A DNA stretch of 64,000 nt from Theristus sp. LFF4_11 (lineage: Eukaryota > Nematoda > Chromadorea > Monhysterida > Xyalidae): contig JASANC010002619.1 in assembly GCA_030248135.1 (NCBI GenBank), positions 124,001 to 188,000 on the forward strand, in the 5' to 3' direction. The position numbers were made by a program, and so were the translations under genes. Below, piece by piece: positions 12,355 through 24,066 of this stretch (its first letter is position 1; each line of letters opens with the position of its first letter). Under the pieces are notes generated by a model that saw only the letters and a program-made list of their open reading frames with translations, was not told the DNA's origin and did not search any database.

Positions 12355-14210
12355 TAGGGGGGGGGGGCCTGATGAGTGGGGGGCGGACCCCCCCCTAGGG
12401 TTAGGGGCTTTGAAAAAAAATTTTTTTATTTTTTTTTCGTTTTTTTTAATTTGAATTTTTTTCAAACTTAAAAAAATTTTAAAAAATTTTTCTTCTACTT
12501 TGCTCTGAAAATTCGATTTATGGCATAATTTTTTGAAAGTTCAAACCAAATTTTCTTCCCAACTTCTTTGTGTGCTTAAGTACATGTCATTATCTGGTCA
12601 TTTTGACCGACGTACTCCATGTTTTTCGATTTGGATGATTTCTAGAGTCAATTTTTAGCGTTGAAATGACTTAACTGAATTGAAATATCGTTTCAGAAAT
12701 CGTTTTCTTGCAACTTAGAACATGTTTTTCAGTCGGTAGGCCATGAGATGAACATGATATCTTGTTGATTGGCGTATGTTATAGGTCTACAATGGAGTTG
12801 TGCGATACCTATATTGTTAAACAATTGGAGCGGAGGTGTTGGTTAAAAGTAATACCACATCACACGACCGTTTTTCAGATACCCGATAACATGGCCACAT
12901 GTTAAAACTTGCGTGCTGAGCTAAACTAACGTGTTAAACTTGTCTGTCAGTCTGTCAGTTGCGAAATCATGGTACGTGTTTTCGATACGATGATTTGAAG
13001 AGTGGGCTCTCGCCATGTGGCAGATAGCGGCATGCGGTCGATCCGGTACCGGTCGATCCGGTACCGGTCGATCCGGTACCTGGCAATTTTCTAGGGCGGT
13101 CGATCCGGTACCGGTCGATCCGGTACTCGGTCGATCCGGTACCAATTGAAATTTTCAGCTGTTTTAGCATTCAATTCAATTTGTTTCTGATTTGTTTTCC
13201 ATTTTTCTTCGTTTCTCTCATTTTATTTGATGTCTGAAACATTTTACCGCAGGTTTTTTCGCTGGAAATATGAAAATAAAAACAACAGACATTTTTCCTC
13301 AACTCCAAAAAAGAACCGAATCAGTCTTCATATTTTTATTTTGTTCTCCTTTTCTTGCTGAGCTGATAATTTTGCAAATTTTCACCGTCTTAGAGCTTTA
13401 TTCTTCTGGAAAATGGTTCAGAAAATAAAAAAAACATATGGTACACTTGTTTTGCTTTTTTTCAGAATCAGATTACGATTACCAAAACCAACAAAGTGTC
13501 GCAAGTCGTCGTCGTCCAACAATCGTGCTCTGTTTCATGTCTTTCCGTGCTGCATAAATGTTTCGCAATCACCGAAACCAAAGAAAAATCGAAAACACAA
13601 CGAATTGAACGCTAAAAACCCGTAAAACAGCTGAAAATTTCAATTGGTACCGGATCGACCGAGTACCGGATCGACCGGTACCGGATCGACCGCCCTAGAA
13701 AATTGCCAGGTACCGGATCGACCGGTACCGGATCGACCGGTACCGGATCGACCGTACCGGATCGACCGGTACCGGATCGACCTACAGCCGCAGATAGCAT
13801 AGCTGGTTGAACCTGCTGAAAGTAAGTGTCTTGGGAGGGGGGCGACCGGGTCGACAGGGGTTGCCGACTTAGCTACAGCTACAGCAAACAGGAATTTTTG
13901 AACACAGTCAAATTTTGGTAATTTTCTAAAGAGGAACAACTAAGAACGGTTCAATATTCAAGTACACGTCAAAAATTGTCCTGTTTTACTGTTGAAAATG
14001 CAACTTTCCCTCTATGAAATGAACATAATTTCAACAAAACACGATTTTCGCTCTTATAGTTTTCCGGGTCGTTCTGAAAATAGTCCAGCTGAACTCAGCT
14101 CGACGAGACGCTTCGAACGAACCTAACTTGTAAAAAAATTTAAAAAAAATTTTTAATTAAAAAAATCCGGATTTTTTTCCCCTAGGCCCTAACCCTACCA
14201 CCCCCCCCCC
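12355..14210 (-). repeat. Dispersed repeat R1, reverse copy interrupted by an insertion
   Basis: The flanks of this region (12400-13028 and 13799-14200) together match the repeat at 51530-52570 in opposite orientation, and a shorter copy at 54390-55130. Shared landmarks include ggtaggccatgagatgaacatgat, the cggtcgtgtgatgtggtatt block (seen here as its complement) and a cgaagcgtctcgtcgag block. The edges are poly(A/T) blocks and tagggttagggg / cccctaaccct joined to G or C runs. No coding capacity was found. The copy is split by the element at 13029-13789. Confidence 0.75.
13029..13789. mobile_element. 761-bp non-autonomous inverted-repeat element with 9-bp target duplication
   Basis: The element is bounded by direct 9-bp copies of GCAGATAGC (13020-13028 and 13790-13798). 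The uninterrupted site occurs once in the sister repeats near 51925 and 54760. Each end has tandem 15-bp units GGTACCGGTCGATCC, in inverted orientation at the two ends. The inversion continues inward through a cagctgaaaatttcaatt block to about 13165 and 13620. The interior has no transposase. A 9-bp duplication with long inverted ends resembles non-autonomous Mutator-like elements, by established knowledge of that superfamily. The assignment is inferred. Confidence 0.75.
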
Positions 14211-14655
14211 AAAAAATTTCGAATCTATCTCTGATCTCTATCAGACAGGTTTTTTCGGCTCAGCTATTATCTATCCAAAACAAATTCTCAGCCAGCTATC
14301 TATCTGAAAATTTTTGTCTTCGAAGACTTAATATGAATCAATTTTTGACCAAAATTGACCATTTTGCTCGTAATTCTTGAAAATTTCGCTAATTTTAGGT
14401 AAAATACGCGTTTATACTTGATTTTTTGTGCATTTTTAGCATTATTTTGCTGTTTTTATAGCTTTTTAGCGTTTTAGCTATCTATCTATCAAATTTCAAA
14501 ATTTTGACCGCGCCCCCCCCCAAAGTCACGACATGCCCCCCCCCCCGCGGCCCCCCCCCCCAAAATTTTCCAGCTATCTATCTATCTGGAAAATTTGCTC
14601 CAGCTATCTATATGGCCCCCCCCGGCCGAACCCCTCGGCTCTGGAACAACTATGA
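14205..14655. repeat. GATA/C-tract dispersed module R2
   Basis: This module starts at a poly-C run followed by a tatcagacaggttttttcggctc block. It contains several agctatctatc blocks and C runs, and ends with cctcggctctggaacaactatg. Similar copies lie at about 52565-53025 and 56290-56750 (same orientation) and 53745-54190 (inverted). Short open frames in it are artefacts of homopolymers. Confidence 0.7.
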
Positions 14656-14768
14656 GCGACAGTACAACGTTGAATGAAATTCCTAATGATAAGATGAAGC
14701 TGACGACGTGTTTCGTTTTCGTGTTGAAAAGTTTAAAATTTCAGTTTCTTCACATGCGAGCGGAGCGA

Positions 14769-15943
14769 GGGCATTGATAAAACTACAGACCCGCACCAGA
14801 CCCGACCCGATAAAAATTGTGTGATAAAACTACAGACCCGATGTCGGGTCTGGTCTAGACCAGAAAAGCGTTGATAAAACTACAGACCCGATGTTTTTGA
14901 AAAAATGCTCAAAATTTGAAAAAAATTCAAAAAAATAAAATTGGCCTAAAATCGGTCTAAATAAACCTTATTGGCTGGAAACAGGTTGCAAATACAAAAA
15001 ATGTTTTTGCTTGGCGGGAAATTCAAAGATTGAATCAAAACGTGTCTGGTCACGGTCAGTTTTGTTTGCTTCACGCGGCTGATGTTACAAGTTCCATATA
15101 TGAGGGTGTGGCTCTGCGAGTAACAAAAAATACACGGCAGTTCTGGGCTCTTGTTGGCTGCTCATGTTATCGATTTCCCAACGTGCATGAGCGTCGAATA
15201 TCGAATCAGGATTTCCTGGATTTCACGCGTTCATTATTGTTGCTGCATGCGGCTGATGTTACACGTTTCGTATATGACAGAGTGTGGCTATGCGAGCAAC
15301 AACACGACAATGCTGTACTGTGCAGGGCTTTTGCTGTGCATTGGTGCATGTGGATTGCGATTATCGTTTTTTGTGCAAAATGTCCATCAGATTGTGTGTC
15401 GTGTGTTGTATTTCGCATAGCCACACTCTATCATATACGAAACGTGTAACATCAGCCGCGTGCAGTAACAATAGTGAAAGCGTGAAATCCAGGAAATCCT
15501 AAATCCTGAGTCGACGCTCATGCACGCTGGGAAATCGGTAACATGAGCAGCCAATACGAGCCCAGAACTGCCGTGTATGTTTTGTTACTCGCAGAGCAAC
15601 ACCCTCATATATGGAACTTGTAACATCAGCCGCGTGAAGCAAACAAAACTGACTGACTAGACCAGACACGTTTTGATTCAATATTTGAATTTCCCGCCAA
15701 ACAAAAACATTTTTTTATATTTGCAACCTGTTCCCAGCCAACTACGTTTATTTTGGCCGATTTTGGGCCAATTTTATTTTTTTGATTTTTTCAAATTTTG
15801 GAGCATTTTTTTCAAAAACATCGGGTCTGTAGTTTTATCAACGCTTTTCTGGCCCAGACCCGACCCGACATCGGGTCTGTAGTTTTATCACACAATTTTT
15901 ATCGGGTCGGGTCGGGTGCGGGTCTGTAGTTTTATCAATGCCC
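14769..15943. repeat. Foldback element of about 1.17 kb
   Basis: The two halves are inverted copies: about 14769-15298 against 15414-15943, with a loop of roughly 115 bp. The ends read gggcattgataaaactacagaccc and its complement, and subterminal blocks repeat acccgacccgat and atcgggtctg. The innermost arm is cgtttcgtatatgacagagtg against its complement. Neither arm encodes a protein I recognise, and no transposase is present. Confidence 0.8.
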
Positions 15944-16652
15944 GCGGAGCGATCCTTCAGATTTCATTTTGAATTTTTAATGAATTAACAAAAAATAAAA
16001 AATTCAATTTGAAAAAATCGGGATTTTCATTTTTTTGAACCTAGCTTTCGAAGCAGCTGGTCTACTTTTATTAATGACGTGTCACGCCTTCACGCGCACG
16101 AACGATTGGTTTTTTTCGAACAACACAAGTCAAAAATTTCTTTTTTTGTGCAAATGGAATGGTTGCTGCATCGAATCCAGAAACGAAAGCCTACTACTGC
16201 GGTTACTATGGGATCACTGCTCTTTTCTTCTATTTTTTGCTTTTTCATGCCCAAAATTCATTAACTGTGTATCAACCCAAACTCAGCAACAAACTTACTT
16301 TATTGAACCATCTGAAAATAAATACAACGTAGTACCGGTAATAATGTAAAGCGTGGAAGTTTGAAACTGTCATGATTATGGCGAAAGAAAACTAAGACAA
16401 CCAAACAAATAAAAATATACGCGTAAACACGGAGAATTCACCGATATTCAAAAACAAATAATTAAAAAAAGAATGCACTGATGCACAAACCCTGAATTGC
16501 CCAAGTTAAAAAGTTTGCAGTCAAAAAAAGGAAGTAATGCCACATGCATTCCTTCATATACCGGACGAATAATGTTACCCAAAACGTGAGTGAATAAGTA
16601 AAGCACGTCACACAAGTATCAATGTTTTCATCATTTGAATCAAGTTCATAAT
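15944..16652. other. Intergenic gap downstream of the nuclear receptor
   Basis: AT-rich sequence, probably with the 3' UTR of the receptor at its right end. Short open frames on both strands show no coding pattern. No RNA gene or repeat was identified. Confidence 0.4.
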
Positions 16653-19600
16653 TTATGCAGTGGTTGGTTCCAGTTTGACATGGTCTCCGAATGGTTTGTT
16701 GTACTGCGGCTGTGCGAGCAGCGTCAAATATCGCTGGCCGACGCCAAGCGTGCGCATCTCGGAAATCTTCATCAGCAACTTTGCGAATACGTTCGGATCT
16801 CGGCCGGCGGCACGCAGTTGCACCTGAACGCGCAGCGCCTCCAGCAATGGCTCTTGCAGTTTGTCCACTTTCTGACAGTCCATCAGGCCGGGGCAACCTG
16901 AAAAACGAAACGTAACCTTTGGAATCTACAAAATATCTCTCTGATTATTCAACTAGCTGATTGGTTGGTCATAGCAATTCTCAGCGCTGATTGGTTGGTC
17001 ATGAGCAGTTCTCAGCACTGATTGGTTGGTCATGAGCAGTTCTCAGCGCTGATTGGTTAGTCATTACGTCATTTGCATATGTTTTCCAGATGGACTGTAT
17101 AAAGCGCCAAAAATCAGTATTGGTGTGATGGACTACATCAATCATGATGAGCTTTTGGTGAAACGACTCACTCGGTGCCATCAAGCATACGGCCGTGAGT
17201 AGCGCCAGCTCTTCGTTGTGCACACGCAGCTGCAGCAACGCGTCACGCAGCCGACGGATCAGGCCGACCAGAGGACGCAGTTCCGGTGAATACTCGTGCT
17301 CGTTGATCGCATGCCCGCAGTAGAGGTACGCGACACGCAGCAACTAAAATATCCACGAAAAAATCTGTGACTGACCTTTTTGCGGATTGGCTGCCCCTTT
17401 CACAAAAACACATTTCATCGAACAGTTCAAGATTTTTTGTTCAGCTAACAGCGGCCGGTACACTGAATGCTCAACCTCGTATTTGTTTCTCAATATTGCC
17501 CCGCGTTTCGAAACGCACCAGAATCTCCGGCGCGCCTTGTCGCATCAGGCAGCTGCGGTCGTGTGCGCTCAGATTCATGAAACCTGGCAGACGCTCAACG
17601 AAGCCAGCGATGCGCGCCATTCCGCCGGTGGCAAGCTGCGATCGCAGAAACTCAACCACCGACGGCATGCACGGAGCCAGCTGAAACATGTGCATATGCA
17701 ACGTGTAAGCTCGTGAGAACAAATGTATCATCACAGGTTTTCAACGTGCCCATTCGAAATGACGTCATCTGCTTTCAGAAACAGTCGCTTGACCAGGCAC
17801 GAGAAACGAGATTGTCAGTTTTATTGATGCTTTTGTGAAATAAAAACTGTTTTGAAAACATTTGACGTCACTTCTGTTGGGCACGTTCAAATGAACAGGC
17901 TATGAAAAACGAAAAGACCAAACCGGCAATGCAGTGACGGTGTCGCAGTGTGCCGTGACGACGTTGCTGATGGTTTGTTGGATGTGTGCAATCGTACGCA
18001 AGTCTTCCTCGTCGCGTTCGTCGCGCAGTTTACGTTTGCGATTGCGATCTTGGCGGACCGCTGACAAATGCACGCAAAACTTTTAATTATTGGTTTTGAA
18101 AAGTGTTCAAAATTACAGCGTGATTACGAAAACCGCATGAAATGAAGCGATCGCCTCGGATAAACACTCACATTCGCGACTCATGCCAGCGCGCAGGCAT
18201 TTTTGAAATCGACACGACTGACAGCGGTTTCGCGTGACCCGGTTGACGATGCAGCTGTTCTGTTTGTGACATTGGTAGTCAATGTTCTTCTGCACTGTCC
18301 GTCGAAAGAAACCCTGCAAACAAACAACATGATTCAGTTGGCCAACAGCATTTTTTGTTTTTCATTTAAGGGGTGCCTTATACAAGTTCTTGAATTTAAA
18401 AATGTTGAATTCAATTTCAGTTTTGACAAACTTTTCGAAACGTTTATTTTGAAGTGTAAACAAAAATCAACGTTCAAGCAACCTTGCATCCTTCGCAGCT
18501 GATCACGCCATAATGGTATCCGCTTGCTTTGTCCTCACAGACGACGCACAGCGAATTGCTGGCGACCACTGGCAGGCCGTGACCGCTGTTGTTTGCTGGC
18601 GCCGCCGACGAACATGGTGAACTGCACTGGCTGGACAGCGGCGATGACGGGCTGCTCGGCACCGGGCACTGCGCTTGCGTCACTTTCATCATGCACTGAC
18701 CAGTCGACGACTCACGACCTGCCACTGGCTCGTTTGACTGCGCCACTGGCTGCAAGCTTTTGTTGCGTTTTTTCAACTATGATCTTTTATTTTGGTTCCG
18801 CAACTCAATGCGCGCATGGATAGGTAAACAGTTTCATGGATAACGCGAGAATTCAAAATTGGTAAAGTGATCCGAGTCCCCTACATAGAGCAGCGTCATA
18901 AAAATTGAAACTAGTTTCCTTTCCTTGTCTGCGCACGCATTCAGTCGCAGAACTTAAAAATTTCTGATAATAATAACTACTGTATGGTCCAAAATGAAAC
19001 ACATAGGCACATATGTAAGTAGCCATGCTGATCTTGACCAAAACAGGTCATAAAAAGTTTGAAAAATGACACAACGAACAAAATGCTAACCTGAAAGGCG
19101 GAACATGTCGTCTGTGTCGGTTCATGTTTCACAATCGGCGACACTGCATTAGACGACGCCATCGGTGTCGTTGTACTGGGGACAGCTGGCGGCTGCAAGT
19201 GCTGCATGAAATAAGTGTGGTTGGCCGACAGGAATTGTTGATTGCATAATGTCTGCTGCATCGCCGGATTGTGGACAGGCGCATTCGCATGCGTCGCATT
19301 GGTTGATTGCCTTGCAACGGTGTTCAGTGGCGGCAACCACTGTCGATGTTGAGCAAGCTGCTGCTGCGTGGCTGCAGGCTCGCACGCGTGCATCTGCGCC
19401 TGTGCCTGCCATTGCGCGTGTGCCGGCTGCTGTGGCCGTGTCACCTGCGGGCGACGCACGCTAGACGTCTCCAGGATGGACTGCATCGAGAAGCTGTTCC
19501 GTCGTGAGCTCGGTTTCAACGGTGTCAACTCGGCCGACGACTGAGTGGAGGAGCGCGAGCGACTGCTGCCCAGCGACTCCGAGTCTGCGTACGACGACAG

Positions 19601-20279
19601 TGAGCTGTCAACACGCATCGTGTGCGCGAGCGGCTGGGGCGCGGCTGGCGGCAACGCGACAGGCAAGTCCGCTGCGTCGCCGCGGAGGATGCACGCGAGA
19701 ATGCTGTGTGGTGCGGCGCCCGCGAACGAACCCCGTCGACTGGCCGACTGTTTGTCGGGCGTCAGGGGCGCCGGCGACGCCGCTGCTGACTCGGTGCCGG
19801 AGTCGTTCAGCTCACCGGTGCTCAGGCGTTGCCAGCCTGCAAACACTGTAGGCCGGTGCAATCACGTGCTTGTTTAGTTTTCATAATACGTCCGTACGAG
19901 TCAAATTGTAAAGCATAAAGCAATCAGCTCACGGTTGCGTTTCAATTGGGTTTACTGAGTGGCCAAGCAGCATGGAAGTAGCCAGTAGCCTTCGGCATTG
20001 CATAGTTTTACAGTTTTGACTGCGTTAGCTACTCAACCCACCGTGAAACTGCGTCGGACGCAAAACAAAGATTTCGTCACATTCCAACGAACCAGGTTTT
20101 GTGTCAGCCATAGGCGCCGCGTGCTGCTGCTGGAGTGCGTGCATCAACGACGGTTGACTGGCGGCGGGCAGCAGCAGCGAGACGTGCATCTTTGCACAGG
20201 CGCCAGCTTGCGGGCAGCTTTCGCGCCAACACAAATTCGACATCACCGGTGATATGTTGCATTCGTTCGTGGCGCTCAT
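16653..20279 (-). CDS. Retinoic-acid-receptor-like nuclear receptor (NR1 group)
   Basis: This encodes a ligand-regulated-type transcription factor of about 685 residues. Eight exons: 20093-20279, 19091-19836, 18483-18749, 18172-18313, 17924-18060, 17519-17680, 17172-17343, 16653-16897. The first half is a long Ser/Gln/Pro-rich A/B region. The zinc-finger domain begins [14 protein letters not shown], has P-box CEGCKG at an exon end, then [10 protein letters not shown] and [18 protein letters not shown]. The hinge [15 protein letters not shown] closely follows the RAR hinge. The ligand domain has FVERLPGF and [14 protein letters not shown], the latter identical to RAR. The protein ends shortly after, and I see no LEN-E-type AF-2 helix. 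C. elegans and Drosophila lack RAR, by established knowledge. Intron 2 holds a MITE and intron 7 a minisatellite. An NR1 paralogue convergent on RAR cannot be excluded. Confidence 0.88.
16955..17065. repeat. Minisatellite, about 37-bp unit, in a receptor intron
   Basis: About three tandem units built on ctgattggttggtcat and gcagttctcagc lie in the last intron of the RAR-like gene (16898-17171). Units differ by a few bases. No regulatory motif was recognised. Confidence 0.75.
18785..18957. mobile_element. MITE family M2, copy in receptor intron 2
   Basis: A short element with imperfect inverted ends (ggttccgcaactcaatgcg and the complement of cgcattcagtcgcagaact). An inverted relative lies in an importin-beta intron at about 46050-46243. 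Both carry gactcggat-type and gaaactagtttcc blocks. No coding capacity; a non-autonomous DNA transposon is inferred. Confidence 0.65.
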
Positions 20280-20344
20280 GGCTGCTGCAAGTGTAGATAT
20301 CTATGTTGCGCAAGCCTGCAGGAATCTGTATTCTAAAAAGCCAA

Positions 20345-21340
20345 GTGAAAAAGTTAATTATCTAAAAATGCGGGAGACGCATATAAAAGGAGGAATATGG
20401 CCTTGTGTAAGCAGTGAAAGACTTGGCTCGACAACGCTTTTCAAGTCTCTGATGTGGTACACACGGATACAAGTACATAAGAGTTATATTTTTGCGCCGC
20501 GTTTGTTGTTTAAAAGCTTGCTGAAAAGCGTAAAAACTTTGAAGTTATTTTTCAGTTGTCCTCTTCAGTTTAGTCTAAAATCACACCATGTGCGAAATTC
20601 TGTAAATTCTGTGCAAAAGCAGAAACATCAGAAATTGCAAAATATTGCTGCATGTAGCTTTATCGTTGTTGTTGTTGTTGTTGTTTTGTTGGGATTTTTA
20701 GGCGATGTTTTTAGCCAGGGCTAACCCAGAGAAGCGTACAGAACGCCATTGAGTAGGGCGCCCATCGAGTTTTCTCTGTCATTAAGTGCCTACATACCCC
20801 TCGGCGGGGCTCGATCCCCCGAGCGCACAGACTGTAGTCTAACGCACTACCACCAGGCCACGAGGGTGACAATTGTTGTTGTTGCTAACGTACGCACCGC
20901 TGTGCATACAGCAGCACCAGTGCAAAAAGTGTTGTCTTCCGTTGATTTTCACCCTTTTTACCAAACTCTTGTGACAGGATAAACCGGTGAGTCATTGCCA
21001 CAGAAGGAGACCTTGCGTTCCCCAACGCCTCTGCGATACACTTTGTGCAAACCAGTGTCAGCGATCTAAAGTCTGATGGTTATTTTAGTGGTTTTAGTGG
21101 TCGCTAAATGCTAGAAATAAAGCAAATGTGAAAGTTTATTTGTCTACAATGTACGAGGGTTGCCACTTGCAACGGAAATAAAGAATAAACGGCGCAAAAA
21201 TATGACCCTTATGTACTTGTATCCGTGTGTACCACATCAGAGACTTGAAAAGCGTTGTCGAGCCAAGTCTTTCACTGCTTACACAAGGCCATATTCCTCC
21301 TTTTATATGCGTCTCCCGCATTTTTAGATAATATTCTGAC
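20345..21340. repeat. Inverted-repeat element enclosing a SINE
   Basis: A block of about 150 bp at 20345-20495 (tctaaaaatgcgggagacgc, tatggccttgtgtaagcag, ctgatgtggtacacacgg) returns inverted at about 21185-21335. The interior of about 690 bp includes a tRNA-derived SINE. No transposase frame was seen. Confidence 0.75.
20717..20870 (-). repeat. tRNA-derived SINE, copy 1
   Basis: Read on the minus strand, it starts ccctcgtggcctggtggtag, which fits an A box, followed by gggatcgagccc, which fits a B box, and then cgaggg, which can pair with the start. A non-tRNA tail follows with a cattaatgacagagaaaactcgatg-type block. A second copy lies at about 41410-41570 on the plus strand. The tRNA-like head is too diverged to call a functional tRNA. 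Confidence 0.7.
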
Positions 21341-21419
21341 TTTTACATAAGCCCCGAAGGTCGGACCAAAATCACAATACGTTGGTCACACATTCTTCTA
21401 AACCCCGGACAACTCAGGT

Positions 21420-23495
21420 TTTTCATTTTTCGTTTTTTAGGCCAATTTCGCCTATGCTATTTCTACGGCCGATTCGCCCAAAATCGTCACGATTCAGTAC
21501 CTAGAATTGCTCACATAAGAAAACTGATCCAAAAACCGTGATCGGCGCATTGAATTACCCTGGAAAACACAGTTTTCTTGTTTTTCATTTCTGGACCGGT
21601 TTTACTAAATTCTACGGCCGATTCGCCCGAAATCGTCACGATTCGGTATCTAAAGTTGCTCACGTAAGAAAACTAACCCAAAATCTGTTATCAGCGCATT
21701 GAATTACCTTGGAAAACACAGTTTTCTTGTTTTTCATTTTTGGACCAATTTCGCCAATTTCCACGGCCGATTCGCCCGAAATCGTCCCGATTCAGTACCT
21801 AGAATTGCTCACATAAAAAAACTAACCCAGAATCCGCGATCAGCGCATTGAATTACCATGGAAAACACCGTTTTTTTTGTTTTTCATTATTGGACCGATT
21901 TCGCCAATTTTCCACGGCCGATTCGCCCGAAATCGTCACGATTCAGTATCTAGAGTTGCTCACATAAAAAAACTAATCCAAAATCCGTGATCAGCGCATT
22001 GAATTGCCCTGAAAAACAACCTTTTATTGTTTTTCGTTTCTAGACCGATTTCGCCAATTTACACGGCCGATTCGCCCGAAATCGTCACGATTCAGCATCT
22101 AAAGTTGCTCACGTAAGAAAACTAACCCAAAATCCGTGATCAGCGCATTGAATTACCCTGGAAAACACCTTTTCTTGTTTTTCGTTTCTAGACCAATTTC
22201 GCCAATTTCCACGGTCGATTCGCCCGAAATCGTCACGATTCAGCATCTAAAGTTGCTCAGTAAAGAAAACTAACCCAAAATCCGTGATCAGCGCATTGAA
22301 TTACCGTGGAAAACACCATTTTCTTGTTTTTCGTTTCTAGACCGATTTCGCCAATTTCCACGGCCGATTCGCCCGAAATCGTCACGATTCAGCATCTAAA
22401 GTTGCTCACGTAAGAAAACTAACCCAAAATCCGTGATCAGCGCATTGAATTACCGTGGAAAACACCATTTTCTTGTTTTTCGTTTCTAGACCGATTTCGC
22501 CAATTTCCACGGCCGATTCGCCCGAAATCGTCACGATTCAGCATCTAAAGTTGCTCACGTAAGAAAACTAACCCAAAATCCGTGATCAGCGCATTGAATT
22601 ACCCTAGAAAACACCCTTTTCTTGTTTTTCGTTTCTAGACCGATTTCGCCAATGTCCACGGCCGATTCGCTCGAAATCGTCACGATTCAGCATCTAAAGT
22701 TGCTCACGTAAGAAAACTAACCCAAAATCCGTGATCAGCGCATTGAATTACCCTGGAAAACACCTTTTTCTTGTTTTTCGTTTCTAGACCGATGTCGCCA
22801 ATTTCCACGGCCGATTCGCCCGAAATCGTCACGATTCAGCATCTAAAGTTGCTCACATAAAAAAACTAACTCAAAATCCGTGATCAGCGCATTGAATTAC
22901 CCTGAAAAACACCATTTTCTTGTTTTTCGTTTCTAGACCGATTTCGCCAATTTACACGGCCGATTCGCCCGAAATCGTCACGATTCAGCATCTAAAGTTG
23001 GTCACGTAAAAAAACTAACCCAAAATCCGTGATCAGCGCATTGAATTACCCTGGAAAACACCCTTTTCTTGTTTTTCGTTTCTGGACCGATTTCGCCAAT
23101 TTCCACGGCCGATTCGCCCGAAATCGTCACGATTCAGCATCTAAAGTTGCTCACGTAAGAAAACTAACCCAAAATCCGTGATCAGCGCATTGAATTACCC
23201 TGGAAAACACCATTTTCTTGTTTTTCGTTTCTAGACCGATTTCGCCAATTTCCACGGCCGATTCGCCCGAAATCGTCACGATTCAGCATCTAAAGTTGCT
23301 CATGTAAGAAAACTAACCCAAAATCCGTGATCAGCGCATTGAATTACCCTGGAAAACACTCTTTTCTTGTTTTTCGTTTCTAGACCGACTTCGCCAATTT
23401 CCACGGCCGATTCGCTCGAAATCGTCACGATTCAGCATCTAAAGTTGCTCACGTAAGAAAACTAACCCAAAATCCGTGATCAGCGCATTGAATTC
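21420..23495. repeat. Satellite array, about 149-bp unit, about 14 copies
   Basis: Tandem head-to-tail units each contain ccacggccgattcgcccg, aaatcgtcacgattcag, aaaatccgtgatcagcgcat and a gttttcttgtttttcgtttc block. The gcattgaattacc landmark recurs about every 148-150 bp, roughly 14 times. Units in the middle and right are nearly identical, while those on the left are more diverged, as expected for recent homogenisation. No protein is encoded. Confidence 0.9.
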
Positions 23496-23639
23496 CTACG
23501 GACTAGACCTTTTTCCTATTATTTTTCGTAGCTCAGACAAAATTTGTAAGAGTGAAAAGCTGATACCCAGTCGAAATGCTACGAACTGTAAAAAATGCAC
23601 AATTTTGACAAAAAAAATGCCCGGGCAAAAATTTTTTCA

Positions 23640-24066
23640 CAATCTACGGATGAAATTACCCCAGGAAACATTTTTGTTCGACTGTGAAAGTGTCGCAGGT
23701 AAAAATTGAAAGGGCGCACACTTAAAACCAGGTGAAAACCCTGCGAACTTTTAAAAATGCCCAATTTTTAACCCAAAACAAGGTCTGGGTAAAAAATTAA
23801 TTTAATTTTCAAAATCTCCGGATGGAATTACCCCAGGAAACATTTTTGTTCGACTGTGAAAGTGTCGCAGGTAAAAATTGAAAGGGCGCACACTTAAAAC
23901 CAGGTGAAAACCGTGCGAACTTTTAAAAATGCCCAATTTTTACCCAAAAACAGGGTCTGGGTAAAAAATTAACCCAATTTTCAAAATCTCCGTATGGAAT
24001 TACCCCAGGAAACATTTTTGTTCGACTGTGAAAGTGTCGCAGGTAAAAACTGAAAGGGCGCACACA
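23640..24066. repeat. Second tandem repeat, about 175-bp unit
   Basis: The blocks ttaccccaggaaacattttt, ttcgactgtgaaagtgtcgc and gaaagggcgcacac recur at about 23655, 23829 and 24000. A diverged relative lies near 28500-28640 (aaaatgcccaatttg). It directly follows the 149-bp satellite and shares a ttgaattcc/gaattacc junction with it. Confidence 0.7.

Noticed and set aside
12921..13170. Minus-strand frames repeating VPDRP or GTGST
   Set aside because: They are translations of the 15-bp satellite at the end of a mobile element.
21420..23495. Regular repeats that might be mistaken for a CRISPR array
   Set aside because: Units of about 149 bp are head-to-tail with no unique spacers, and the DNA is eukaryotic. 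It is a satellite.
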